Source: Anaerobiospirillum thomasii
GTDB taxonomy: Bacteria; Pseudomonadota; Gammaproteobacteria; Enterobacterales; Succinivibrionaceae
Direction: 5' to 3'
DNA: 64,000 nucleotides
NCBI RefSeq assembly: GCF_900445255.1
Contig: NZ_UAPU01000005.1
Span: forward strand, 879,001 to 943,000
The notes below the pieces were generated by a model that made no database searches, was not told the DNA's origin, and saw nothing but the letters and a program-made list of their open reading frames with translations. The stretch's first letter is position 1. Each line of letters opens with the position of its first letter. Below are positions 44,681 to 54,118 of this stretch, piece by piece. A program made the position numbers and the translations under genes.

Positions 44681-46204
44681 TTATTTCAACCTCTTAAGAA
44701 CTAAATCTTTAAAATATAATTTCGGGTTTTTTACCAATTTTCTCAGTTTTCTTCTAGTTGGTGATATAATTTTTGAACTTACTTTTTGGTCGGAAAGTTT
44801 AGGTAAATTTTTATCGACTTCAATATTGTTTGTAGAGTGCTGTTTTACTTGTGAAACAGTTGCAGCATTTACTAAGCTAACTGATGAAATGTTAGCAACA
44901 GGATAACTTGTAATTTTGTCACAATATGATAATGAACAATACTTATCTGATATTTCAAAATAGTTATATATATTATCTATTGTACTACAATAATTTTCTT
45001 GAAAATTCTTTAAAGATAAATAAGATTCATAGAAATTACGATTTTCATTAGATAAAACAATTCGTCTGTTTTTGTCAGTATTACAAAATTCTGTTATTGC
45101 GTTGATAAAAGAGTCGACATTATTTCTTTCAGCATAAAATACACCAGAAATTTTTTCTTTAAGCCATTTATAACCACCAACGTAATTGCAAATAATAACT
45201 TTGCCTAATGATAAAGACTCAATCATAGAAAGATCAAACAACGAACCTCTATTAGGGCATAAAACAGCATCAGCCGCATTTATATAGTTTCCAGGTTTTT
45301 TAGTAAAAGGGAGTTGAATCCAGTTTGGTGAAGTTATTGGCGCACGAGTAGATTCACCCACTACCACAAAATATATATTTTTATTTTTTGATAATATTTT
45401 TTTTGCGGCTTCTATAAGTATGTCATACCCTCTAACATTGACAAATCTTCCAAGATATAGCAACATTGTAGCATCTGATGGAATTTTAAGCTCTTTTCTA
45501 ATGACTGAAGCACTTGTGTCATAATTTTTTCGTTCTGTTGCAGTTGTACAGAAGAATACAGGTTTGTTTTTTACAATCGTCTGAAATTCAGGCCATGTTT
45601 CAAAATATCCCTCCATACTTTCTTCAGTTGGAAAAAATAACGCGTCAGCCAAATTGAAAGCCCAATAATCACGTTGGCTATAGAAATATTTAAATACTTC
45701 TATATCTTCTTTCTTGAAATTTCTACCTCTAGTAATTAACTCTATATCTTCACATTCTGGTTTAAATGGATTATGTGTCGTTAAAATTTTAACAACTCTT
45801 GATTCTACTCCCATTCTTATTAGTGAGTTATAAATAGGTAAAAAATTATATGCGCCATGTATATGGACAGAAGTAATGTTTTTAGAGTTAATTTTCTGAT
45901 ACTCTGTAATTGGTATAATCTCTCTGAACCATTGTCTTCTTTGATTTATAAATGCCTTGTTTGCGTTATTTAATTCATAGTTATCAATATAGCAAAATCT
46001 GGGATCTAAAATTGATTGTAGAGGCTGATAAGATATTCTTTCATCTGGTAAAATATTTGGAAAAATGAAATTACACTTTATATTATCCTTTGTAAGAAAT
46101 GATGAGTTAAATTGAGAAAAACTATTATATAAAGATGAGATATATCCGACAGATCCACCTTTATTAAGATCATATCCTTGGTGACAGTGTATATAGTGTT
46201 GCAT
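44681..46204 (-). CDS. GT4-family glycosyltransferase
   Basis: A 507-residue glycosyltransferase of GT-B fold. N-terminal half: HCHQGYDLNKGGSVGYISSLYN and SVHIHGAYNFLPIYN. C-terminal donor domain: LLYLGRFVNVRGYDILIEAAKKIL, FVVVGES, and ADAVLCPNRGSLFDLSMIESLSLGKVIICNYVGG with the usual E-x7-E-like pattern. It should add one sugar to the growing repeat unit in the cytoplasm. A roughly 90-residue basic tail ends in RRKLRKLVKNPKLYFKD. It is 1 base from the frameshifted GT2 and 9 bases from the GT2-GT29 gene. Confidence 0.82.
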   Translation of the reverse strand: MQHYIHCHQGYDLNKGGSVGYISSLYNSFSQFNSSFLTKDNIKCNFIFPNILPDERISYQPLQSILDPRFCYIDNYELNNANKAFINQRRQWFREIIPITEYQKINSKNITSVHIHGAYNFLPIYNSLIRMGVESRVVKILTTHNPFKPECEDIELITRGRNFKKEDIEVFKYFYSQRDYWAFNLADALFFPTEESMEGYFETWPEFQTIVKNKPVFFCTTATERKNYDTSASVIRKELKIPSDATMLLYLGRFVNVRGYDILIEAAKKILSKNKNIYFVVVGESTRAPITSPNWIQLPFTKKPGNYINAADAVLCPNRGSLFDLSMIESLSLGKVIICNYVGGYKWLKEKISGVFYAERNNVDSFINAITEFCNTDKNRRIVLSNENRNFYESYLSLKNFQENYCSTIDNIYNYFEISDKYCSLSYCDKITSYPVANISSVSLVNAATVSQVKQHSTNNIEVDKNLPKLSDQKVSSKIISPTRRKLRKLVKNPKLYFKDLVLKRLK

Positions 46205-46213
46205 ATTATTCCC

Positions 46214-48184
46214 CTATTTTAACTTATTAATAATCATATGAAGTCTTTGCTCTTCTAAATTCCATTTATGAAACGATAATTTTTTCCCGTCACTAGGATC
46301 TCCTTTAAAATAGTGTGTGACGCCTTTAGTTTGTGATTTTAAGTCAAATCCAACAAAAGAAATGGTATTAATATTTTTTCTATTTTCATAGAGAAGCTCG
46401 GCTACTAAAAGGCCAAGACTCATAACTCTTACATTATTCTCCCATAAATACTTATCACATGGTACTAAAGCAACTCTTATCCCCGATTGTGTAAAGTTAT
46501 TCAAGGTATTTACACGTGCCTTATTATATGTAACATTTGATTTAAAGCATAGAATGTAATCACAATTTATACAGTTGATTTTATAGTATATAGAATCTAG
46601 TGCTGGAGTTAGTACCCAAACGGATGTTTTGTATCCCAAATCTTCTATAAGTTTATATTCTACTGGATAATTATTGAATCTAATGACAATATCATGGCTA
46701 TCAATAAATTTACCCATCTTACTATTTAATATATTCGGTGCATTCCCAACAACCACTATAGATTTACCCTTAATATATTTTAGAAAATTTTTATAATATT
46801 CATTTCCATTTTTATAAAAATGATAAAAATCATTATAGTGTTTAGCAGTGGCCCATTCTTCTGTGGTTATAAGACTTTCTGAGTAAGCTCCGCTTAAAAC
46901 CTGTGGCTTTAAATACGAAAGGTCTGTAATTATATTGAGATCTTTTAGGAGAAGAAAAAGTCTGCTTTTTATTTGTTCCGAGAGTTTGCTTAATCTTTCA
47001 AATGTAATTGTTTGAATAAACCATATAATAAATCGTTTAAATACTACATCATTTCTAGAATGATAACAATTTTCATACACAAGTATGTCATTAAGTGTTT
47101 TAGTTAAATTGTTTTCTATCTCAATGGAATTGATTCTTAGGAGCGAAAACAAATAATGGCTATATGATACTATATATGAATAACTTTTATCTAATGAGTC
47201 ACCCATAGTCGGTAGTGATTTGTACTGAATCTCTTTTTGAACAGAACAACAACTAAAGTCATTTTTGAAACCTAAATTAGTCAAAGTATGCCTTATATTA
47301 GGTCTAATATAAATTTGTTGTTCACTGTTTTCTTCTAATACATATTCAATATAGTTTTTGATTTCTTTATTAACTAATAAGCAATCTGTGTTTTTACTTT
47401 TATTATAGTATGATACAAGGTGAGCTAAGCAATATCCTAATATTGCACCTTTATAAAATGGATCTGTATTTATAGTTGAATGCAGTGAGAATTCTATGGA
47501 TTTTATAATATTCAAAAATTTACTTACATTATTAACAGATTGCGCCGAACAGTCTTTGTGGTATAAATATCCTACACCAGGCATTACTCCTATCTTTCCT
47601 TCGCGCGTAAGTATGTTAAGAATAAAACCCACATCTTCGTAACTTTTTGAAGATTCATCCATTTTTATATTATTCTTTGTAATATATTCTTTTTTGAAAA
47701 TACAGGTAGTAATACCGACATTAGCTAGTGCTATGCGTTCTTTGATTTGCTCACGTGTTAACTCTATAGTATCTGAGAAACAAGGAGTGTACATTGTTAT
47801 TAAATTGTCTTTAAATCCTTCACGAACCTCTATATAAGAATTATAAAAACAGACATCTAAGTTTCTAAGCCTGCTCTCCTTATATAACAACTCATAACAA
47901 TCAGGTAGTACTTCATCATCACTCTCGCATATGGCGATATACTCTGAACTAGCAAGTTCCAAAGCTGCATTTATTGCACTGCCATATCCGCCATTTGACT
48001 TATTGATAATAGTAATATTTTTTTTTGAACAAAAACTATTTAAAACCTCAAGAGTATTATCTGACGAGCCATCATTCACACAAATAATTTCAATATCAGT
48101 TAGCGTCTGCAACGCTAACGAATCTAAACAACGCGTTATATACTTATTTACATTATAACAAGGAACAATTATACTTACTGACAT
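46214..48184 (-). CDS. Two-domain glycosyltransferase: GT2 fused to GT29-like (sialyltransferase-fold)
   Basis: A 656-residue protein. Residues 1 to about 240 are a GT2 domain: VSIIVPCYNVNKYITRCLDSL, VNDGSSDNTLEVL, SDDEVLPDCYE and SYEDVGFIL. Residues about 470-656 resemble GT29: VVVGNAPNILNSKMGKFIDSHDIVIRFNNYP matches the L-sialylmotif, and MSLGLLVAELLYENRKNINTISFVGFDL the S-like motif, with a late H in THYFKG. GT29 enzymes use CMP-sialic acid, yet no sialic acid synthesis genes occur in this window, so another donor or genes elsewhere must be considered. The middle 230 residues are unassigned. Confidence 0.78.
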   Translation of the reverse strand: MSVSIIVPCYNVNKYITRCLDSLALQTLTDIEIICVNDGSSDNTLEVLNSFCSKKNITIINKSNGGYGSAINAALELASSEYIAICESDDEVLPDCYELLYKESRLRNLDVCFYNSYIEVREGFKDNLITMYTPCFSDTIELTREQIKERIALANVGITTCIFKKEYITKNNIKMDESSKSYEDVGFILNILTREGKIGVMPGVGYLYHKDCSAQSVNNVSKFLNIIKSIEFSLHSTINTDPFYKGAILGYCLAHLVSYYNKSKNTDCLLVNKEIKNYIEYVLEENSEQQIYIRPNIRHTLTNLGFKNDFSCCSVQKEIQYKSLPTMGDSLDKSYSYIVSYSHYLFSLLRINSIEIENNLTKTLNDILVYENCYHSRNDVVFKRFIIWFIQTITFERLSKLSEQIKSRLFLLLKDLNIITDLSYLKPQVLSGAYSESLITTEEWATAKHYNDFYHFYKNGNEYYKNFLKYIKGKSIVVVGNAPNILNSKMGKFIDSHDIVIRFNNYPVEYKLIEDLGYKTSVWVLTPALDSIYYKINCINCDYILCFKSNVTYNKARVNTLNNFTQSGIRVALVPCDKYLWENNVRVMSLGLLVAELLYENRKNINTISFVGFDLKSQTKGVTHYFKGDPSDGKKLSFHKWNLEEQRLHMIINKLK

Positions 48185-48185
48185 T

Positions 48186-49307
48186 TTATACCCTAATGTT
48201 TTGGCACAGTTTGAATGCGTTATCTACTGTGTTTTCCATATCAGTGTAAGCATAGTTACCTAATCTACCAACACAGTATAAATTCTTATATTTGACAGCT
48301 TCAGTTTTATAAGTATCAAATTTCTTCTTATTTTCCATATCACCAATAGGGTAATAAGGAGTATCATCAGTATTTTTATCAAATTGCTTTGAGTATTCCT
48401 CTATTAGTAGTGACTTGTGATTCTTAGTATACTTATCTATATAAAAATGCTTAGGCTCACAAACTCTTGTATATGGGAATTTACTCTCAGGATAATTAAT
48501 AACACTGATACCTTGCATGTCTTGCACATTATGGTATTTCATTAGAAAGTATACAGTTCTCCATTCTAAATCTCCATACTTATAATTAAATAGCTTATCA
48601 ATAGGGCCACTATAAAATGTGAGGTCATCTTTAGCATACTCAAATACTTCCTTATTTGATATTTGATTACTCAATGTTAGGTAGATATTTTTATGATCAA
48701 CCATTTTCTCAAAAATACTATGATAGCCATCATCGGGTAGAAAAGAGTATTTCTTTTTATAGTATGTAGATTGATAGTTACTCCTAATAGGTATTCTTGC
48801 AATTGTATTAGTTGGAAGGTCGGAAGGATTCTTTCCCCATTGTTTTATAGTGTACCCTTTAAAAAATGCTTCATACAATTCTGAGCCAATCTCTGAAATA
48901 AGGAAGTCTTCCATATTATTGATACGCTCTTTCGTCTCTGCTTTACTCTTTAAAAATGCTGCCAGCTCAAAAGGTTTTAAATTAAGATTAAAGAACTTAT
49001 TTATTGTTTCAAGATTAATTGGCATTGGATAAAGATTGTCTTTATAACATGTTTTCACTTCGTGATGAAAATATGACCAGTCACCAAATCGTTTTAAGAA
49101 GTTTAAAACTTCAAGGTTATCTAAGTGCAGAATATGAGGTCCATGAATATGATATAAAATTCCTGTTGTTGCATCTACAGTGTCTGCACAGTTTCCTCCA
49201 AGGTAAGCGCGACTGTCATATATGTGACATTTATATCCTTTTTCCGCGAGGATTCTTGCGCAAGTTAAGTTGAAAAGTCCTGCGCCAATTAAATAAATAT
49301 CTCTCAC
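48186..49307 (-). CDS. glf: UDP-galactopyranose mutase
   Basis: A 373-residue flavoenzyme that converts UDP-galactopyranose to UDP-galactofuranose, so the cassette R glycan probably contains galactofuranose. YLIGAGLFNLTCARILAEKGYKCHIYDSRAYLGGNCAD is the FAD-binding start, GPHILHLDNLEVLNFL, FLISEIGSELYEAFFKGYTIKQWG and YYPIGDMENKKKFDTY are classic Glf blocks, and GRLGNYAYTDMENTVDNA is the C-terminus. Length agrees with the E. coli enzyme (367). Overlaps the upstream GT2 gene by 4 bases. Confidence 0.95.
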   Translation of the reverse strand: MRDIYLIGAGLFNLTCARILAEKGYKCHIYDSRAYLGGNCADTVDATTGILYHIHGPHILHLDNLEVLNFLKRFGDWSYFHHEVKTCYKDNLYPMPINLETINKFFNLNLKPFELAAFLKSKAETKERINNMEDFLISEIGSELYEAFFKGYTIKQWGKNPSDLPTNTIARIPIRSNYQSTYYKKKYSFLPDDGYHSIFEKMVDHKNIYLTLSNQISNKEVFEYAKDDLTFYSGPIDKLFNYKYGDLEWRTVYFLMKYHNVQDMQGISVINYPESKFPYTRVCEPKHFYIDKYTKNHKSLLIEEYSKQFDKNTDDTPYYPIGDMENKKKFDTYKTEAVKYKNLYCVGRLGNYAYTDMENTVDNAFKLCQNIRV

Positions 49308-50242
49308 ATTAACCTCAATGTAAATAAGTAAAAATTTATAAATTCAATAATGTTCTTTCTTAAAGAAAAAGCCTTTATAAAGTCAACTCTACATGACCTA
49401 TAAAGTTCAAAGTAAAGAGACTTAAGTTTTATATAATTTTCGTAGCTTACTTTGTTTTTTATACCTTTAATTTCTCTATAAAAACTATAAATAAAAAAAA
49501 CTAGTTGCCCGCTATAGTGTAATTTAAGATAACTATATTCTTCTTTCCAGTTTAAAATTATGTTATCAATTTTGTCATTATGATTAGAAACAGACTGATT
49601 GTCATGAAAACAATAAATGTATTTACAATCATCTATTATTAATATTCTCGGGTTTGCATACCATATACTAATTCTAAACTGCTGATCCTGGTATGACGCA
49701 CCTTTACCATGACAAAATTTTATCCAATTCTTTCTTAGAAATTCCTTCCTATATATGCCATTTGTAATAGAAGGGTGTGAATACCCTAATCTTTTATATG
49801 TGTGCATATTAAAGATTTTATTTGTGTAATTTTTATTATAAGAAAATATTTTGTAGTCTTTATTATCTTTTCTTTTTATCAGTCCATTATATTTGATAAT
49901 GTCTATACTATTACAATTTGCATATTCTAATAACACAGAAAAGAAATCTTTTTGGATAATATCATCGGGCTCATATAGTCCAATATATTCGCCATATGAA
50001 TTATCAATACCATAATTAACTGCGGCTCCATAACCTAGATTTTTATTAAGCCTTATTAAGCGAACTCTTTTATCATCAGCTTTCTCAATTTTCTTTTTAA
50101 GTTCACTATATATATCTTCTTTAGATCCATCATCTACTACTATAAATTCACAATCTTCTACTTGTTGAGCTATTATGCAATCCAAAAATCTATCAAAAAA
50201 TTGTGAATTGTTGTATATAGGGATAATTACACTTAGCTTCAT
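49304..50242 (-). CDS. GT2-family glycosyltransferase
   Basis: A 312-residue GT-A-fold transferase: LSVIIPIYNNSQFFDRFLDCIIAQ, FIVVDDGSKED, LNKNLGYGAAVNYGID and LYEPDDI (the DxD-like site), then GASYQDQQFRIS in the acceptor region. It is the first gene of cassette R, 2 bases after the intact kpsD. It is thus fully dependent on transcription from the kps operon. The C-terminal 60 residues are hydrophobic/basic and may associate with the membrane. Confidence 0.85.
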   Translation of the reverse strand: MKLSVIIPIYNNSQFFDRFLDCIIAQQVEDCEFIVVDDGSKEDIYSELKKKIEKADDKRVRLIRLNKNLGYGAAVNYGIDNSYGEYIGLYEPDDIIQKDFFSVLLEYANCNSIDIIKYNGLIKRKDNKDYKIFSYNKNYTNKIFNMHTYKRLGYSHPSITNGIYRKEFLRKNWIKFCHGKGASYQDQQFRISIWYANPRILIIDDCKYIYCFHDNQSVSNHNDKIDNIILNWKEEYSYLKLHYSGQLVFFIYSFYREIKGIKNKVSYENYIKLKSLYFELYRSCRVDFIKAFSLRKNIIEFINFYLFTLRLM

Positions 50243-50244
50243 GC

Positions 50245-52134
50245 CTATAAATCCACTATAACCTTAGTAGCCACAGCCATCTGATACATAATCTGCATTA
50301 TGTCTTTGGCAAGCTGCATGTTTTTAGAATCAAATCTTGGCATTACCATTACTCTGTCACCAGGGGCAATACCTAAATCATCAGCAAGTCCAACCTCGCC
50401 GTTAACCTTTGCCACAAGAATGTTGCTGTCATCTGCTCTGTTTGATACACCACCTGCAGCACCAAGATAATCATCAAGGCTCATATCCTCATCAAAGGTA
50501 ACGGCCTTTGGCATCATGACTTCTCCTGTAACCAGAACTACATCACTTAGCTGCGGTATGATTACTTCATCGCCATCTTCAAGGCGTATATCACTTACAA
50601 CACCGCCTCTTGATACAACAACAATTCCATCAGGCTCAATCTGTCCTGCTCTTTTAACAAAGTCCTGTATTAGATCTGCCTCCTGCACTCTGATTTTTGC
50701 CTCATCTACAGATGATGAGGTAGCAGTGAGGGCACTTTGCTCTAAACGGCGCAGGGAGTCGTTTATAGCCTTCTGCTGCTGCATGGCAACAGATTTACGT
50801 CTTATATAGATGGATGAGGTGTCAGCAAGATTTGGATCCACCTCTACAAAGCTTAAAAGCTCGCGCAGAGTTACATCCTTGCCAACAGGGAATCTTGAAG
50901 GGCCTACAATGGCACCACTGATCTTGGCAATGACGCTCTCACCTTTTCTGTCTGCAACAAAATCAACCACATCTCCATCAGAGAGCTTAAATTTCTTGAA
51001 CTCATTTAAAGACAGATAATAGTGAACAGGTATGTTGTCTCTGATACCAGATACAGATACATGAGAGACACTTGGCGCAGGGCTTGCCATGCTGATTAGG
51101 CTCTGACCCTCATTAGCCTTTTTAAGCTCATACAGGGCCTCCTGACGCACGTCGCCTATAACGCGTACCTCATTGGTCTTCTCTTTAACTAAAATGACAT
51201 CTCCGTCATTTAATCTCTGTGCAGGTCTTTTACCTTTTAAGATAAAGTCATACAGGTCATATGTGGCTACAACTTTGCCGCCACGTAAAAGCTGTATCTC
51301 TCTGAATGAGCCACGTGATATATCAATACCGCCGGCTCTGTCTATAAAGGAGAGCAGTGAGTCATGTGAGCCTCCTGCATACTGACCTGGCTGAGGCACA
51401 AAACCTGTAACATAGACTCCTACAGGCTGGGCGCTCTGTAAATTTACATAAACCTCAATATTATCGGTAAAGATAGAAGCTATGCGGCTTTTTACTGTAG
51501 AGAGTAGCTTGGCATTGGTGGCTCCTGCCACCTTGATAGGGCCAATCTCAGGAACAAATATATTGCCTTGCTGATCTACAACCAAAACATCATCATATTG
51601 CTTGGCACCCCATATGCGTATAACAATGCGATCGCCTGGGGATATGATGTATGAGGCATTTAAGTTATCAGCATAAGTATTGGCAAAATGCCCTCTAAAG
51701 AGTGAGGCACCAAAAGGCATGAGAATATAGCCCTGCTGACTGTAGTAATTACCCTGTGACCAGGCAGGCTGCCCCTGAGGTACAGGTCCTGCACTATAAT
51801 AAAGCGCGCTCTGGGAATTATTGTTGCCCGGATTATGGAGTAAGACTCCATTTTGATTTTTACTAAAATTTGCAGCGTTATTCTGGCTGTAAACCTGTGC
51901 ACCAAAATAAGGATTTAAGCCTGTGCTCTGACCCATGTTGGATGGGACAAATGGCATACCACCAAGGCTTTGCGGAGCTGGGTTGGAACTTGCCCCAAGA
52001 CTTGATGACTGACTTTGGGACGATCCGTCGTATTTTACATAAGGTAAATTATGAGAAGTTGATTCTGCATAGACGCCCTGCGCTGTGAAAATAAGTAACA
52101 GAGTAAATAGATTTAATTTATATTTTAAGAACAC
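50245..52134 (-). CDS. kpsD: Capsule polysaccharide export protein KpsD (intact copy)
   Basis: A 629-residue periplasmic/outer-membrane export protein that forms the outer exit channel with KpsE. The signal peptide is clear (MFLKYKLNLFTLLLIFTAQGVYA). A Gln/Asn/Ser-rich stretch follows, then the polysaccharide-export domain (SYIISPGDRIVIRIWGAKQYDDVLVVDQQGNIFVPEIGPIKVAG, about residues 165-210) and several SLBB-type repeats (VGVYVTGFVPQPGQYAGG; VIGDVRQ; VLVTGEVMMP). E. coli KpsD is 558 residues. Its 3' 1.79 kb is duplicated in inverted orientation at 15091-16882. The gene lies 12 bases after kpsE. Confidence 0.93.
   Translation of the reverse strand: MFLKYKLNLFTLLLIFTAQGVYAESTSHNLPYVKYDGSSQSQSSSLGASSNPAPQSLGGMPFVPSNMGQSTGLNPYFGAQVYSQNNAANFSKNQNGVLLHNPGNNNSQSALYYSAGPVPQGQPAWSQGNYYSQQGYILMPFGASLFRGHFANTYADNLNASYIISPGDRIVIRIWGAKQYDDVLVVDQQGNIFVPEIGPIKVAGATNAKLLSTVKSRIASIFTDNIEVYVNLQSAQPVGVYVTGFVPQPGQYAGGSHDSLLSFIDRAGGIDISRGSFREIQLLRGGKVVATYDLYDFILKGKRPAQRLNDGDVILVKEKTNEVRVIGDVRQEALYELKKANEGQSLISMASPAPSVSHVSVSGIRDNIPVHYYLSLNEFKKFKLSDGDVVDFVADRKGESVIAKISGAIVGPSRFPVGKDVTLRELLSFVEVDPNLADTSSIYIRRKSVAMQQQKAINDSLRRLEQSALTATSSSVDEAKIRVQEADLIQDFVKRAGQIEPDGIVVVSRGGVVSDIRLEDGDEVIIPQLSDVVLVTGEVMMPKAVTFDEDMSLDDYLGAAGGVSNRADDSNILVAKVNGEVGLADDLGIAPGDRVMVMPRFDSKNMQLAKDIMQIMYQMAVATKVIVDL
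50261..52052 (-). repeat. Right arm of 1.79-kb inverted repeat (inside intact kpsD)
   Basis: Reverse-complement copy of 15091-16882. Identity begins at the kpsD codons for NLPYVKY, with three adjacent mismatches at the codon after YD. From there the match is complete to the codons for ATK near the C-terminus. The last 17 bases of the gene differ from the left copy. Confidence 0.95.
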
Positions 52135-52146
52135 TATATATACTCC

Positions 52147-53469
52147 CTATACTAAGCCCAGGTGCTCTTTTATTGCGACAATAATAACGGATATTATAGC
52201 CCACATTAAATTTAAAGCAATAAGTAAATAAAATGTATATAAAAGTGGCTTTGGATAGAGCGATTCATCAGGTAATGATGGTTTTGCTATATTTACTACA
52301 TATAGGTTTTGCGACATTACCTCTATCTTAGCCTTTTCAAGTGAGGTCATTGCAAACTCAAGTTGCTTTCTTGCAAATTCAACATCTATAGTCAATGACT
52401 CATAGAGGCCTGCAAGTGTATTAATTGACTGTCCCTGAGTTGATAGTGATGTGACCTTCTCCCTCTCTCTTTCAAGCTGTTGTTCAACGCCAGATAATTT
52501 AGATCTCAAGGCTTTGATAGATGGAGCATCTTCCTGCATATATGCAAGAGCTTCAGCAATCTGAGTTCTTATAGAAGTTGCCTGCCCTTCAAGCTCTATG
52601 ATTAAGCTTTGCAGACCTGTTGCGGTAGTCTTTAAATCTAGATCCTGATGCTGATTTCTAAATTCCTTAAGAGCATTCTGAGCCTGATCAAATTTGTTTT
52701 TGGCCACATCAACTTCATTCTGCGCAAGCAACAGAGCATCGTGACGAGCTCTTTCATTCATGCTGTTAATCAGCTTTTCACACTGCATCAGAGCATTTGA
52801 AACAATAGAGTGCGCCATTTCTGGGGTATAGGCCCTTACCGATAATGAAATAACACTTGAATCGTTGTTTACTTTTACTAGACTTATCTTCTTCCAGAAA
52901 GTTATAACATCATCCGATGTAGGATTTGATGTAAGACGTGAAAACCAGTCATATGAGCTGCTAGTATAATGTTTAAGAACATCAAGCTCCTGATTTATTA
53001 CATGGACCACATCGGGAGATTTTAAATAATCCTCAACAATTTTGGCCTCCTGCATGGAAGTTGAAGGCACATTAAAAATTTGAGAGGCAAAATCTATGCC
53101 TCCAGTTGTTGGAGATATAGTTCTAACAGCAAACTTTGCCTCTGATATATACATAGGCGAGGCAATAAATATATTATAAAAAAGATAAAGAAAAACAGGT
53201 GCCAGCACACAGATAAAATATAACTTTACCTTAAATGTAAGTTTTGACCACCAGTTTTTTAATTTAAAAAATACTGTTGTTTTTTCCTCTTTTATCCTGA
53301 CTTCTGAGTCCAGTACCTCTGCTTGTATTGGGCGCTGAGTATCAATTTCAGAAGAAGCGCTACCTGCCCCACAATTGCTATTCTCTACGCTTACCTTTGT
53401 AGTTTCAGGTTTTTTAGGTGCAGTATTTTGATTGTGTTCAACCATCTTTGTTTCTTTATTTTCTTGCAT
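52147..53469 (-). CDS. kpsE: Capsule export inner-membrane protein KpsE
   Basis: A 440-residue polysaccharide co-polymerase-like protein linking the KpsMT transporter to KpsD across the periplasm. It has an N-terminal cytoplasmic tail of about 75 polar residues, a membrane helix near 85-105 (LYFICVLAPVFLYLFYNIFI), a periplasmic coiled coil (about 240-390), PSLPDESLYPKPLLYTFYLLIALNLMWAIISVIIV with the proline-rich segment and second membrane helix at the C-terminus. Its first 14 bases overlap kpsT. E. coli KpsE is 382 residues; the extra is the N-terminal tail. Confidence 0.92.
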   Translation of the reverse strand: MQENKETKMVEHNQNTAPKKPETTKVSVENSNCGAGSASSEIDTQRPIQAEVLDSEVRIKEEKTTVFFKLKNWWSKLTFKVKLYFICVLAPVFLYLFYNIFIASPMYISEAKFAVRTISPTTGGIDFASQIFNVPSTSMQEAKIVEDYLKSPDVVHVINQELDVLKHYTSSSYDWFSRLTSNPTSDDVITFWKKISLVKVNNDSSVISLSVRAYTPEMAHSIVSNALMQCEKLINSMNERARHDALLLAQNEVDVAKNKFDQAQNALKEFRNQHQDLDLKTTATGLQSLIIELEGQATSIRTQIAEALAYMQEDAPSIKALRSKLSGVEQQLEREREKVTSLSTQGQSINTLAGLYESLTIDVEFARKQLEFAMTSLEKAKIEVMSQNLYVVNIAKPSLPDESLYPKPLLYTFYLLIALNLMWAIISVIIVAIKEHLGLV

Positions 53470-54118
53470 TACAAATTTCCGTATATTTTTCTATAGCCTG
53501 TTTAATATCACTGTAATATTCAAGTTTACCCTGATTTAAAACAGCCCCGGCGCTGCAGTGGTGTATGACAGATGATGCTGAATGAGACACATAAATTAAA
53601 GTGGCCCGCTCTTTTAATTTATTTAATTCAAGCGCGGCTTTGCGACGAAATACCACATCACCTACAGAAAAAGCCTCATCAATAAGATAAAAGTCAAATC
53701 CTACCGCTAATGACAGACCAAAGGCCAGTTTTGATCTCATACCTGATGAATAAGTTTTAAACGGCATGTCAAGGTATTCACCAAGTTCTGAGAATTCCTC
53801 AACGTACGCTGTCACCTGCTTTATGTTGGCCCCATAAATTCTACAGACAAAACGCAGATTCTCTCTTCCTGATAAAGATCCATGAAAGCAACCTGCAAAG
53901 CCTATTGGCCATGATACTGTAGCATCGCGTATAATGCGACCAGAGTCTGGCTGTTCAGATCCGCCTATAAGGCGAATCATGGTTGACTTGCCGGCACCAT
54001 TAAGTCCCAGAATAGCTGTGTTTACGCCCTCTTTAAAGGTAACTGACACATTATCAAGAACCTTATGCACTCCAGTATTGGTTCTGTACGATCTGCAGAC
54101 ATTTTCAAGTATAATCAC
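53456..54118 (-). CDS. kpsT: Capsule ABC transporter ATP-binding protein KpsT
   Basis: A 220-residue ABC ATPase, the standard KpsT length. Walker A is GLNGAGKST near residue 38, the signature is YSSGMRSKLAFGLS near 125, and Walker B is FYLIDEAFSVGD near 148. YVSHSASSVIHHC contains the switch His. It powers export of the lipid-linked capsule chain with KpsM. It overlaps kpsM by 4 bases and kpsE by 14. Confidence 0.95.
   Translation of the reverse strand: MIILENVCRSYRTNTGVHKVLDNVSVTFKEGVNTAILGLNGAGKSTMIRLIGGSEQPDSGRIIRDATVSWPIGFAGCFHGSLSGRENLRFVCRIYGANIKQVTAYVEEFSELGEYLDMPFKTYSSGMRSKLAFGLSLAVGFDFYLIDEAFSVGDVVFRRKAALELNKLKERATLIYVSHSASSVIHHCSAGAVLNQGKLEYYSDIKQAIEKYTEICNARK

Noticed and set aside
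46214-48184. Calling cassette R a sialic acid capsule
   Set aside because: Only a sialyltransferase-like fold is visible. No sialic acid synthesis or activation genes are present in the window.
50516-51385. Open frames on the plus strand inside kpsD, also present antisense to the left copy
   Set aside because: They are mirror images of the kpsD coding sequence. Their identity in both places only reflects the repeat.
15091-52052. Site-specific invertible element with its own recombinase
   Set aside because: No tyrosine or serine recombinase is encoded in the window. The long homology favours RecA-type recombination instead.
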